Assembly (NCBI RefSeq): GCF_035046485.1
Contig: NC_085137.1
Span: 130,824,703-130,888,702, forward strand
Reading direction: 5' to 3'
From: Aedes albopictus
Lineage: Eukaryota > Arthropoda > Insecta > Diptera > Culicidae
Length of the DNA stretch: 64,000 bases
In this document: positions 53,404-64,000 of the stretch, piece by piece
Position numbering within the stretch: the first letter of the stretch is position 1
Layout of the letters: each line of letters begins with the position of its first letter
The notes under the pieces: model-generated
The model's database searches: none
What the model was told of the DNA's origin: nothing
The model's input: only the letters and a program-made list of their open reading frames with translations
Translations under genes and position numbers: made by a program

Positions 53404-54800
53404 GTGAGAATTCTTTATTTGCATATGTTAGAATCGGAGCTTCTTCGTACTACCAGGAATGTGATTTACTTTCAATTGGGTGTGAGTTTGTTGTCTGGCT
53501 GGGCCAGGGCCAGTTGGGAGTGAGGTGTTTGGTTTCATATTGTGGACTTTGAAATTGCTGGGGTCGCTTAATGAATTTGTGTGATCAAACAGAAAACGTG
53601 GGTTTACCATCGGTCGGATTACGTCAATCCAGCACTGAAGCAATTTGCAGAAAGTTGAAGGAGTGCAAAATTTTGCCGTCGCTTTGTGGTTGACACGATC
53701 CTTACCATATTTAAGTGCACGTTGATAGTTCCTCACTTGAAAATAGACGAAGATCCGTGGGAATATTGAGCAGGATTTCTTACCTCTTTTACAAGCGAAG
53801 TATCAAAAAGAAAGGTTGATCATCCTAGAAAATCGGAAAAAAAGTACTCCGTGATGATCTCATTCCACAGCAGCACTCTGGTTTTTATTGAGATATGTTC
53901 CTTCTGTTTTAAGCTCTCCTCTAGGTGTTATGTGACCCTGACGTATAATAAGTAAAATTTATAAATATTAGTAGTTTTGTTAAGTGCCTGAGAGCTAAAA
54001 ATTCTTGTTCAATTCAATACTTATGTACTTTAAAGAATATATTGGAATTGATCAAAATGCAAAATTATTATCAAAACCTTGTAACAATGATGAGGATTCA
54101 AGCTTATCCTAACACCTAAGGTTACAACATGTCCAAAAACTATTATTTGAATTACAATGCAGATTTTCTATAAAATAAGTGATTACAAGTGGTTAGCTCC
54201 TACCTCAAGAACAGCAAACACAGTGAATATTCTACAAATAAAATCTAATTCAACTAAATCTGTTTACTTTGATCATTATTTCAAAATTGAGAAAGTAACG
54301 ATTTTTATCAAAATATTTCTCAAAAGGGCACTAAATCATTTAACATAATACAAAAGAAACTCAAACTAAATGTTCATCCGGAAACGATCCATACCAGATC
54401 CATATTCTTGAAATAACATGAATTTACAAAACAAGTTCATTTTGGCCATGTTGAGCAATTTTTTTCACACTGTCCATGTTCCGGAATCTTCCGGTCACCA
54501 AGTTCCCCGGAGAAGTGGCCAGTTTTTGATCAGTTTTGAAACCTGCTTGCGGCATGTCATAGCTCATGAATCGTGAATTTTCGAGACAAATTCATTGAAG
54601 TCGAGCATTTTTGGTCACATTGGCCAGTTTCCTGGATTTTTGCCATTTGGTTCCCTCGGGGAAGTAGCATGATTTCAATCTTTAAAAACTGCTGGCTTGT
54701 GGCTTTCGAAGTTTCGTAAATTTGTGAAATGAAGTTATTGAAAGATATTGCGAACATTTATTTTTCCTTCATCTTTTTTTCCCTCCAGCAGATCCATTTT
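53404..54800. other. Start of probable large intron
   Basis: Mostly AT-rich unique-looking sequence with no gene. 54380-54760 contains weakly repeated phrases (GGTCACATTGGCCAGTTTC and similar). Confidence 0.4.
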
Positions 54801-55395
54801 GAGTTCCTTTTGTAAATCCTTTTTATGATTCCTAAAGTCACTTCTTGAGAAAAATCAGAAGGCGCTACTGAAGGATTTTCAGAAGAATCTCCGGGAAAAT
54901 TTTCAAAAGGAACTTCTTTAGGGATTCCAATACGAAATTTTGAAAAAATCGAAAAATTCTAGAGGGAATGAGCCATTTTAAGAACCGACAACAATGTTGA
55001 TGATGATATTGGTTTACACGTGGTAGTGGCATTACTTCTCGTCAAACTTTCATTCATAAAATCAGCCCGTAAAATGGACTATACATGATCATGTGAAATA
55101 GCGCAAACAAATCTTGAGAAAATCCCAGAATGAACTTTTTGAGAATAATTTTCTTTCAGAAATCCTAAAAATCCTTAGGAGAAACCGAAATTTTTCTCCT
55201 GGATTTTCTTCTGGTATTCCTAATAGAGTTTTTTTTCCAAGAAATACGTTATGGAATTCTTACTGAAATCTATGGGCTTCCTTCAGAAGTTCTTTCTAAG
55301 ATTCCAAAAGGAACGTTTGAAGAGATCTCCGCAGTAACTTCTTGAGGAATCCCTGGAAAAAATCTTCCCAAAAAAATCTCAAAATAAACTCTAGT
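54801..55395. repeat. Degenerate periodic repeat
   Basis: Imperfect GAAGGATTTTCAGAAGAAT and TTCTTGAGGAATCCC phrases, the same family as 30140-32100, interrupted by unrelated sequence at about 54965-55110. Confidence 0.55.
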
Positions 55396-55795
55396 AATAC
55401 AGTTAAAAAAATGGAAATTTCTAGTCTTATTTTAAATTGTAATTTTATAAGTGACTATAGTTTTCCAAATCAAGTCAAAAAATGATAGTACAGTCAAACT
55501 GACTCTCAATATCAATCATCGCACGGTTTGATGGTCATTTGAAAATGAATGTAGGCGCTTGTTTTCGTTGCTCCGCGTTGTTTTGATTATTAGATTGTCT
55601 AGTTTGTCTTACTCCCATCGGGGTGCCGGAATACTTCTTCATTTTCGCGTGATTCGCCTGTAATTTTTAATGATATTGCTGCTGGATGTCCGGGACGCGC
55701 AAATGGAAGCCAACAATTTCGTCTCGAGAGCACTGATATCATTCGTATAAGTTGGTCATTCGGTCCCTGAACATCGTTGTGGTGCCTAAACGTTG
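55396..55795. other. Unassigned spacer
   Basis: No gene recognised; CAGTCAAACTGACTCTCAATA near 55491 hints at another MITE edge, unmatched. Confidence 0.3.
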
Positions 55796-55803
55796 ACTAA
55801 ACG

Positions 55804-56016
55804 TAGGCTGACCAAATTTGTCCCGTTTAAATACGGGACAAATTCTGAAAACTAAACAAAAAATAAATCTATGTCCAAAAACAGAATTCCATCTTGTTAA
55901 TAATGCTGTTACAGCTAAAAAGGACGAATAATTAAGTCAAAAATATAAACAGTGTTCCAGTGCTGAGTATTTGTAAATTAAGTTGTCCCGTTAAATACGG
56001 GACGGATGGTCAGCCT
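55804..56016. mobile_element. hAT-type MITE with 8-bp duplication
   Basis: 213 bp with inverted ends TAGGCTGACC and GGTCAGCCT and, next to each end, a GTCCCGTTTAAATACGGGAC-type hairpin. ACTAAACG is duplicated at 55796-55803 and 56017-56024. An 8-bp duplication fits hAT. Confidence 0.78.
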
Positions 56017-56189
56017 ACTAAACGTATCCTTTGGACTTAACCCTTCCACTAGGAACACCCAAATTCTCGCAACACTTAGGCCGGAAAGAACATAGAAGTC
56101 TCTACATACCTTTCTTAGGTGTCAAACTAATCTTCCTTTCCCATCCCTCAGCTGTCACAAGGGCGTGGCCAACAGCTCTCGGCTGTTAG

Positions 56190-57162
56190 CCCAAGTAACA
56201 TTTTAAGTTTTGTTCGGCTCTACAAGAGATCTTCATGACCAATTTTATAAAACTTGCAATAAAACTGAATCATACATCAAAACCTCTTGATAACCTCTTT
56301 AAGAGCATAATCCGGCTAAGTGGACCACTCTCAGAGAGTAGCAAGAGTAGCAATAAACTCGTTTTAAAACCTAGTTGAAAAATGTTCCATTCTCGTTTGT
56401 TATGGTTTTTTTTTCAACAAAACTATGACAGCTCAAGATGCGGTGGTACGTAAAGTTCAGGAGGATACATCATTCGTAAGTAGAAAGCGATCATTTCAAA
56501 GTAATATTTTAGTAGTTATTGTGCTGGTAGGCTTATGCGCATTCGAATTTACCGTGAATATTGGGGTTGCAGAATCATAAAATTAATGCGCTTCGAAAAT
56601 ACTGAATATTATCATCTTGGAATGAAATAAATCAATTTGTAAATTTAGTAAAACTATCTCGAATCACAAGAAAACTCAGCAGAGAGAGTTTATTTATGTG
56701 AGCATGTTATGAAAATGGTGACAAACTATCAATTCATTGCTTATTTAAGCAAAATTAACTATTTTTCATTCACGTGAGCTAATTATTCAATATGGCTGGC
56801 GACGACCATAATCAGCGAAAATAAAACGAAAGCAAGTTTACTTTTATGATGACCGCAATAAACCTAGCAGTGTCGTAGTTTCTGCTTTTCCACCAACAGA
56901 TGTCGTTACTAATCGAACGGATCGCCATCTGTTGAGAGTTTTAACAGTTTTATTGTGGTAATAATGATTACCAGAAGGTTTACATATCGGAAAGTTTTGT
57001 TTACTCTTAAAATCATTCTTTATGAATATCTTCAAGGATACTATAAAACATTTTATCAATGGTTTTCATAAAAGCAGTCATAAAACTGTGAGTTTAATTA
57101 TTGCTGAATAAAACCTTCAAAAAATCAAACAAAACCAATCAGCAATGGAATTGTTACTTGGG
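56190..57162. mobile_element. 973-bp element of the CCCAAGTAAC family
   Basis: Begins CCCAAGTAACATTTTAAG and ends with the inverted TTGTTACTTGGG, with TA close to both edges. The frame at 56844-57059 (minus) lies within it and has no recognised domain. Probably a non-autonomous DNA transposon, or two elements sharing ends. Confidence 0.5.
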
Positions 57163-57323
57163 TATCCAAATTTGTGACGAAATGCTACAAGGGGGGAGGG
57201 GGGTATTAAAAATCGCTTAAAAAAGCTACGTCATTCATGGACGCCCCCTTATGAAACAAATTTCTTTAAAGTCCTTTTTCTGTGTGACAATAGTTGGAAA
57301 ACTATAGGACACCTTATGCAGTA

Positions 57324-58266
57324 CCCAAGTAACATTTTTAATTTTCTCATAACCTGTGAGCTGCTTCTACAGTCAAACCGTCAAAACTTATTTTAAACCA
57401 TAGTCATCTTAATAGCTCTAATATACCCATAATAAAACTCTTTGAAGCCTGAAAGGGCCCACCCTTTAGGAGGTTGTTAAAACCACCCCTTCAATTCGTT
57501 TTTTGACATGTTCTTGTAACATCATACAGGGGCTGGCGTTCAAAATTTCATTCAATTCGGTTCATTGATTTCCGAGATATGACAGTTCAAAAATTAGTTG
57601 TCTAAAAAATAGTGGTTCACAAGAACGGTTCTAGCTTCGTGAATGATTAACCAATCGAATTTGTACCGAAGATGCAAATATAATAGGTTGACAAACAGTA
57701 AAAATTTGAGAATTATTCAATACACTCTATGAAAAGTTACAGCTTGTTGAACTTTTTTGTGAGAGAAAAAAAGGTGCCTATCCCAAACAGTTTGGTCATG
57801 CTCTGTACGCGCAGTATCTAGGCATGTAAAATTATTAAGGCCAATTTGTATTGAATTAACTGACTAACAGTGGAAAGTGCCCAGTATAGGCCTCCTGCTC
57901 AGATTGTCGCTAATTTATTTTTTGATTGAGATACGTTTCTTTTGTTTTAATCAGTATCGGCCTGAGTCAGGGCAGGCGACCTAAAAATCTCGCCGTTCAG
58001 CGAATACTCAACGAATTTGAATACTTTTTTTACAGTATACTCTTACATATGTCTAATTTGTAAAAGTGGACTGAGAACGTCGGTATCATCCCTATGACCA
58101 TCAGCGTTGTTTCGTTTGGTCAATGGGTCATATTATTATAAAAAGGGCTGTTTTTAGGCACATTACGTGTTTTCAATTATAATTCGCAGTTAAATTCACT
58201 CTTTTCCATTAAAATATACACCATCGGCCATTGTTTACAGTTGTGAAACGTTAAGGAATCACCTTT
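57324..58266. other. Solo CCCAAGTAAC end and AT-rich sequence
   Basis: 57324 starts CCCAAGTAACATTTTTAA, the same terminus as above, but no matching inverted end was found downstream. The rest is AT-rich with no gene. Confidence 0.4.
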
Positions 58267-58589
58267 GTGATTAATCCACCTAGAAGGGCGATAAAAATCC
58301 ACTTTTTCATAAATGAAGATAAAGTATTTGTGTTTTCTGCAAAGTTGCAGAAAAATGTATTGTTGGATAGTTTTCATATCAAACTATTAAGTTATTTAAT
58401 CAATTCAAAGAGTTATGTGTCATTTTTTGTGGATGACTCAACAGTTTTTCAAATAACTTTTTCTATGGACTTTTGGAAATTTTCATATGTTTTACAAAGT
58501 TGTACTTTGTGATGAAATACACATCCGTTTGCTTTTTTTTCTTCTTATTCGAATAACGCTTCAAGTAGAATACAGCCTGCTTCTCAATG

Positions 58590-61330
58590 GGAGTATCTCA
58601 AAACGATTTCCTGATGGATTTCTTGGAGAAACCCCTGGAGGAATCACAGATGGAATATTGGCGAAATTCTTGGATGGAACTGCACAAATTATTGTCGGAC
58701 TTGCTTGTGCAGTTACTGCTGAGATTCCTACAACAATTCCTGTGCGATTTCTCCAGATGTTTCTTTAAAATTTACTACTGAATTACTACAAGAATTCCTT
58801 CAGAAGTTGTTCTTAGAATTTACTCAGTAATTCCTGCTGGAGATCCACTAGAAATTCATTCAGAAATACTCGCTGGGATCTCCATGAATGCTGCCAGGAT
58901 TTATTCAGGATTTTCCGATAGAATCCTCCAATAAGTCTTACTGGCATGCCTCAGGCAATTCTCTCTGAGAATTCTCCAGGAATACTTCGAGGACTCCGAA
59001 GAGCAATCCCGGCTGAATTGTTCGATAAACTTCTAATGGAATCCTTGAAGAAATCTCCGGAGAAACCAAAGGAATCCTTGAAAGAACTACAGGAAGGATT
59101 TGTACATGAATTCTTTGAGTAACCTCTGCAGCAATCTCGGCAAGAATTTTTAAAGAAATCCAATCAGGTATTTGTTGAGGAATTCCGAAAGAATTTCTAC
59201 AAAGGCTTCTCAATGGATTTTTCCAAGAGTTCTTGGAACTTATTTGCGGATTTTTCCAAGAGTTCCTTCATGAATTCCTCTTGGAGTTAATGTAAGAATT
59301 TTCCAGGTTTAACTCTAGAAATTTTGCTGAGATTCCTTCAATTATTCATCCAGCAATGCCTGCTTCACTATGTATTCCTCCAGAAATTCACCTAGTTTTT
59401 ATTTCAGGGATTCTTCCAGTAATTCCTTTTTATATCCTTGACTGGAAATCCTCTCCAAATTCTTCAGCATTCAGATTGCTCCTGGAATGCTCTTCCAAAA
59501 AGTCTTACTGGGATTCCTCAAGCAATTTCTGCCGGAAATATTCCAGAATTTTTTTTTTTTTTATCTGTATTAACGAGATTTTTAGCCCTAGGCTAGTTCA
59601 TCTCGGGACCCACGCTTTACTTCCCTTCCGAAGGAAGAACTCACATTTTGCGAGTTTGTCGGGAGTGGGATTCGATCCCAGGTCCTCGGCGTGATAGTCA
59701 AGTGTTCTAACCATCACACCAGGTCCGCTCCATATTCCAGAAATTTCTAGAGGACTCATAAGAGCAATAACTGCAGAAATCTGGAAATGCTTGAGAAATC
59801 CAAGCAAGAATACTTGGAATAATCCTGAAGGAATCCCAGCAAGAGCTTCTTTCCTAGAGGAATCCTTGGGACTCACCAGAGCAATTTATGGAGAAATTCA
59901 TGGAGGAGAGTAGAAACCCATCCGGTATTCCTGGAAGAATTCCTGGAGAAAAGCAATTTCATAAGAGTTCTTGAAATTCGTCTAGGGATGCCAGCGGATT
60001 TGCTCCTGCAGATCCCCAAGAGAGTCCTCTCGAAGCTTTTCCAGATATTTCTGCTATGAATCCTTCAGAGATTTCTTCCAGGATTTCACTAGGGATTCCC
60101 CTTGGAATATGTCCAATCTTTACTACTGGAACTTGTTCAAGAGCTGTTACTAGACTTTTTCCGGGAATTCTTGCTGATTTTTATTCCTAATATTGCTCTT
60201 GAGGGACCTTTAGGAATTCCTGCTGGATTTCCTGCAGGTATTACATGAGAAATCGAAGAAAAAAAAGTGAAAAATTCTTACCAGAAATGTCCATAGGAAT
60301 CCCAGTAGTAATTCTGAAGAAATCCCAGCAGTAGTTTCTAAATAATCTTAAAAGGATTCCTAGTCGTAGAAATCCATGAATAAATTACAGAAGCTATTTC
60401 TGGTGGAATCTCAGTTAGAATTTGTAGGTTCTTGGATGAATCCTTGCAGAAGTTTTTGGGGGCATCCTAAGAGGAATTCCTGAAGAAATCCTTGGAAAAA
60501 TCTTTGAAGGAGAATCAGGAGGAATCCATGAAGAAATCCCTTGAGATGTCTCAAGAAGAATTTCTAGAGGAATCCCAGCGGGCATTCCGTGAAGATTTCT
60601 GAAAGTATCATCATAATCCGATAGTATCATTAAAAGAATCATTGAAGGATTTTTTTTGGAAAATTTCAAAAAAATCCTTGGAGGAATTCATGAAGAAATT
60701 CTTAGAGAAATCCCTGGACGATTCACAAAAGAAATTCATGGGGGAGCTTCAAGCGGACTCTATCGTCCCTTTCTATGATTCTTCCATGGATTCCTCCAGA
60801 CATTTCTCCTAGGATTCCAATAGAAATTCTTCTTGCGATTCCTCCAGAGATTTCATCAAGGATTTCTTTAGAAAATTCGCTTAGAGTATCAGCAGATGTC
60901 CTTTCTAGGATTGCCTCAGGTATTCTGGCTGAGATTTCTTAAGCATTTTCAGCTGAGTTTTCTCCACCAATAACTCTTGGGAGTCCTTCAGGAATTCCTG
61001 GAGGATTCAGAAGGAATTACCTGGGTAATCTTAGCATCAACCAGAAATTTCCAAATAAATTCCAGCAGCATTTTTCTGGTATCCGATAAATCCTAAAGAA
61101 AGAAAAAATTTCTTTCTTGGATTTCTCCTGGACTTTCTTCTGGTATTACTTCTGGAGTTCCTTTTATTTTTTCAGAAACATCTAATGGAATTCCTCCAAA
61201 AACCTTTTAGGACTTCTTCAGAAGCTCCTTCCAAGATTCAAGAAGGAATTCCAGGAGAAATGCTCTAAGCAACTTCTTCAGAAATCCCTGAAAAAAAATT
61301 TTTTCCCTGAAAAATCTCAGCGTTACTGCG
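58590..61330. repeat. Degenerate periodic repeat, largest block
   Basis: About 2.7 kb of imperfect TTCCTGGAGGAATTC/GAAGAAATCCCTGG-type phrases on both strands with a rough spacing of 20-35 bases. A SINE (59549-59731) is inserted in it. Low-complexity frames on both strands are not genes. Confidence 0.7.
59549..59731 (-). mobile_element. tRNA-derived SINE, full length, 11-bp duplication
   Basis: Minus strand: GGTGTGATGGTTAGAACAC (A-box region), GGATCGAATCCC (B-box), body ending GGGCTAAAAATCTCGTTAAT and a poly(A) tail. ATATTCCAGAA flanks it at 59538-59548 and 59732-59742. Best-preserved copy of the family in this window. Confidence 0.88.
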
Positions 61331-62687
61331 AAAGATCCAACAAACCGAAACCTGGTCATAGCTATTTCCAAACAGTTTACGCTCTTTCCAAAGGCTAAAT
61401 TTCATGATCGAAATTGTTTTGGACTTAAAAAATTGATTTTAGATGCTTAGTGTCTTCGAAAAAGTTGCTTGGTATATCAGAATTCTTTTTTTTAGTACAA
61501 ATAACACAAGTTCGCAAAATAAAACGGAAATCGTGCTTAAAAATAGAACAAAATTCGATTTCAAATCATCAACCTTGTATGGAAAGTCGAAAAAATTTCC
61601 GCTCTACTGTATTTTTTTTCTTTCGCGTTTTCGAATTCAGGGCATGATTCTACACCAAAAATGATAATCGGCTTACCGAGTTCAAAAATGCTGTAAACTA
61701 GTGTAATTAATCCTAACTAATTGACGAATAATCCAATTATAAGTGAAGATAGCGTGTTTATGTATTCTGCAAAATTGTGGAAAACGACATTATAAGAAAA
61801 CATGCATAACAAACTCTTGTTCTATTTGCTTAATTTCTGGATATGTAAGCTATTATTTGTTAACGACCTCTCAAAATCAGTATATTTGTTGAAATTTTTT
61901 CCAGAATTTTTTGGGAATTTTCAAATTTTCTAAAGAATATGACAAAATATGTGTTTCTTCTAAAGATGGCAATATTGTTATTTTCATAGTTATTAAGGAA
62001 TTTATTTTAAAAATATCTTAGTTTGTAACTGAAATTGTCAAAAAACTCAAAAAGTATTGAAGATACAACTTTGTCGTGTTAAAAAAAACATGTTTTTTTT
62101 TGCATACAATAAAGAACATTGTTGAACACATGAAATTTCCTAAAAATCTCTGGAAAAAGTTACAATAGAAAAAACGATATTCAGGGCTCGTTTACTGGAA
62201 ATGATTTATATCTGGAGCAGATAAGACAAAAGTTTGCTCAAAAAGTTTTTTTTAGTAATATTTCCTACAACTTTCCTGAAGACATCAGTACACTATATTC
62301 ACATATGGTAAAAATTGGATTTTCATCTCACTACTTATTGAATTGACCACAAAAGTTAAATGGGTTTCGAACAATCGTAACTTTTACATTAAATTTTTCC
62401 ATGTTAAAATAATTTATAACACGGATTTGGGCTACTCTAAATTATTTACCATGAAATAACTAAAAAAAAACTTCAAATAACATCTCACTATCTTCGGAAG
62501 AAACGTGTATTTTTTCACAAATAATGCCCCATATCTCTAAATATTGGGTTGCAGATCGCAGATAATTATTTAGTGTGTTCAGCAAGTTTTCTCAAAATAG
62601 CGTTCCCTACAAAATTGCTAAAGACATAAACATGCAATCTTTAAATATGAAAAGAATTTAACTCTCACTTCTAGGTGGATTAATCAG
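61331..62687. other. AT-rich, no gene
   Basis: Several phrases of the type GCAAAATTGTGGAAAA and CTTTCCTGAAGACATCAG recur loosely; otherwise no feature. It belongs to the right part of the possible 58.27-62.69 kb element. Confidence 0.4.
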
Positions 62688-63245
62688 TGATATGTAGTTC
62701 CAAAAAAGGGCATCAACATACCTAACAAAATCTTCACTAAACCTTCCCTTTGATCTGTCCTTATCATATTTCACAACATGTTAAATGTGATTAGTCTCGA
62801 TGGTCGAAACGGATCTTGAAACAAGGAAGATCGGCTTAGTAATGCTAATCAGTTTTCACCGGTTTCAAACCGTAAGGACTAGGGTTCCAATGCATGGTCA
62901 ATATCGGTATCATTTATTAACTTTTTCGTTTAGGGGTCACTACCGTAACAAAAACGAATACTTTACCTATATCTCTCTCAATAGTGATAAAGTAATTCGA
63001 TACTATGTACAAAGGACACCAAATATGCCATGCGAAGAATTAGCATTAAGTTAAAATTCACAAATACAAAGAAATTAAAAAAAAAACAAATATGCCACAA
63101 TAGATCAAATATTGGTCGCAGTGACTTATGTCCTGAACAGAGAAAATAAATAAGCTGTTACTTAGATGTTGTAGCAGTATGTAAGAATAGTCATATCTAT
63201 AATTGAATTGCAGATCAAAAATTCAATAAAAAATCAATCGATTGA
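62688..63245. other. Unassigned; one short open frame
   Basis: An 84-codon plus-strand frame (62800-63054) has no recognised motif. No other feature. Confidence 0.3.
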
Positions 63246-63255
63246 TTATTATTCA

Positions 63256-63579
63256 TTATTCAACCTTATGTGAATGCACTTTTCTTTCTTCGATGCTTTT
63301 CCGGCGTTCACTGAGTCCACCGAACCAAGGCACGTTTTTTTTCGCATAGTGCCCGATCAACAAAATTCGAAACCATCGTGCACCAACAGCAACATTTTTA
63401 AGGTTCAACGGGGCATTCACATAAGCATCACAAGGGGCTGAATGGTACTGTGTTGTGGTGGCAGTTAGGCCCCTTTTGGCGTAGGGACTTTGGGCTGTGA
63501 TTTCGAGCAAACCAATCGAATTGGTAAACTCGAAAGCAGAGATGTGTTGATGAGCCCGTTGCGATATAATTGCTTCCAA
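63256..63579 (-). CDS. Unidentified 107-codon open frame
   Basis: Minus strand, beginning MEAIISQRAHQHISAFEF and ending ERRKSIEERKVHSHKVE. The frame is unbroken and has a balanced, protein-like composition (about 50 percent GC in an AT-rich region), unlike the low-complexity frames nearby. The middle (SIGLLEITAQSPYAKRGL, VGARWFRILLIGHYA) shows neither a signal peptide nor a clear membrane segment. It could be a host exon or a relic of an element; not identified. Confidence 0.3.
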   Translation of the reverse strand: MEAIISQRAHQHISAFEFTNSIGLLEITAQSPYAKRGLTATTTQYHSAPCDAYVNAPLNLKNVAVGARWFRILLIGHYAKKNVPWFGGLSERRKSIEERKVHSHKVE

Positions 63580-64000
63580 CTTGATGGCGATTATTTATCA
63601 ACCATCGCGCCGCGCCGCTGCGGTCGTTACGACCGTTTATCGATCATTTCGGCGAGACAAGCAAATTAACGTTGTTTTCCATCCTACTTAACGCGTTAAG
63701 TGTCACTTTCCAAGGAGTGCAGTGAACATTGAGTGGATAATGCACTACTGGAGGCAGAATTACTTTCACCTGAAACTGTAACCCTTTGTGAGTCCTATGA
63801 GGTCGATGCGTCCTTCCAGGCCTCGTGGAAGAGAAGTTTGTTTGTGGATCGATTTCAAAATTCGCTCAAGGCCACTAGCGTGCGCAGGGTTCTTGCTTAG
63901 GGGGAGCATCATAATAATGGTGCAACATATGTATGATCATGGTGCAAAATAGAATTATGGTGTTACACCCAATATGAATTCCCAAGTAGGGGTTTCAACA
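63580..64000. other. Window end, unassigned
   Basis: 63600-63650 is GC-rich with CGCGCCGCGCCGCTGCGG. Near the end, ATGGTGCAA-type words repeat at 63920-63960, and CCCAAGTAGGGG at 63982 resembles the start of the CCCAAGTAAC family. Confidence 0.3.

Larger units (their letters stand above)
58267..62687. mobile_element. Possible 4.4-kb element with TGATTAATCCACCTAGAAG ends
   Basis: TGATTAATCCACCTAGAAG starts at about 58268 and its exact inverse ends at about 62687. Just inside both ends lie related AT-rich phrases (TTTATGT/TTTGTGT followed by CTGCAAAGTTGCAG-like words), which also recur near 61740-61790. The middle is degenerate periodic repeat and a SINE. No transposase was recognised. The pairing could be two solo ends of one family. 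Confidence 0.45.

Noticed and set aside
58938..59213. 91-codon minus-strand frame
   Set aside because: Low-complexity translation of the periodic repeat.

Overview
The window looks like a transposon-dense stretch of an aedine mosquito genome (Aedes-type; species not determined). The main grounds are RTE-clade elements of the JAM1 type, Feilai-like tRNA-derived SINEs, LOA-clade LINEs, short GT-AG introns, and many MITEs with insect-type ends. No rRNA, functional tRNA gene, CRISPR or bacterial gene organisation is visible. Most bases are interspersed repeats nested inside one another. Only three places look like host genes, and each is a 5' end whose remainder lies outside or cannot be traced: a weak membrane-protein exon candidate near 1.79 kb (+), a signal-peptide first exon at 44339-44488 (-) with a consensus splice donor, and a 5'UTR plus tiny first coding exon at 52.51-53.40 kb (+) with an Inr/DPE promoter and no upstream ATG.

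Layout. 0-2.3 kb: possible promoter and exon. 2.3-3.2 kb: 5'-truncated RTE copy. 3.4-12.1 kb: an RTE element (RTE-B) split by a 5338-bp insertion (4191-9528) with an exact 28-bp target duplication. That insertion carries the most unusual gene of the window: a predicted OTU protease + degenerate second OTU + APE endonuclease + reverse transcriptase protein, encoded in three exons separated by two 53-nt introns. 12.1-20.7 kb: intergenic sequence with MITEs and fold-back elements, including an 899-bp element with a 9-bp duplication. 20.7-23.9 kb: RTE-A with a 2994-nt open frame. 24.3-26.2 kb: decayed RTE-like LINE with two small nested retroinsertions. 28.2-40.2 kb: one minus-strand LOA-clade LINE blown apart by a 3.66-kb hAT-type element, SINE pieces, an inverted reverse-transcriptase piece, a pogo-type MITE and a 2556-bp Transib-type fold-back whose ends begin CACAGTG. 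40.2-43.3 kb: degenerate periodic repeats, SINEs, a 529-bp palindrome. 45.3-47.7 kb: minus-strand Jockey/CR1-type LINE. 48-52 kb: SINE, fold-back, R1-type LINE pieces, periodic repeats. 53.4-64 kb: probable large first intron of the 53.38-kb gene, full of degenerate repeats and MITEs.

How the parts relate. The retroelement proteins (endonuclease, reverse transcriptase, RNase H) would each act on their own RNA by target-primed reverse transcription, and SINEs and MITEs depend on enzymes supplied elsewhere. The nesting gives a relative order of insertion: RTE-B before the OTU-type element; the 24-kb LINE before its two insertions; the LOA LINE before the hAT, pogo, Transib and SINE pieces. All family assignments rest on motifs read by eye; no database search was run.
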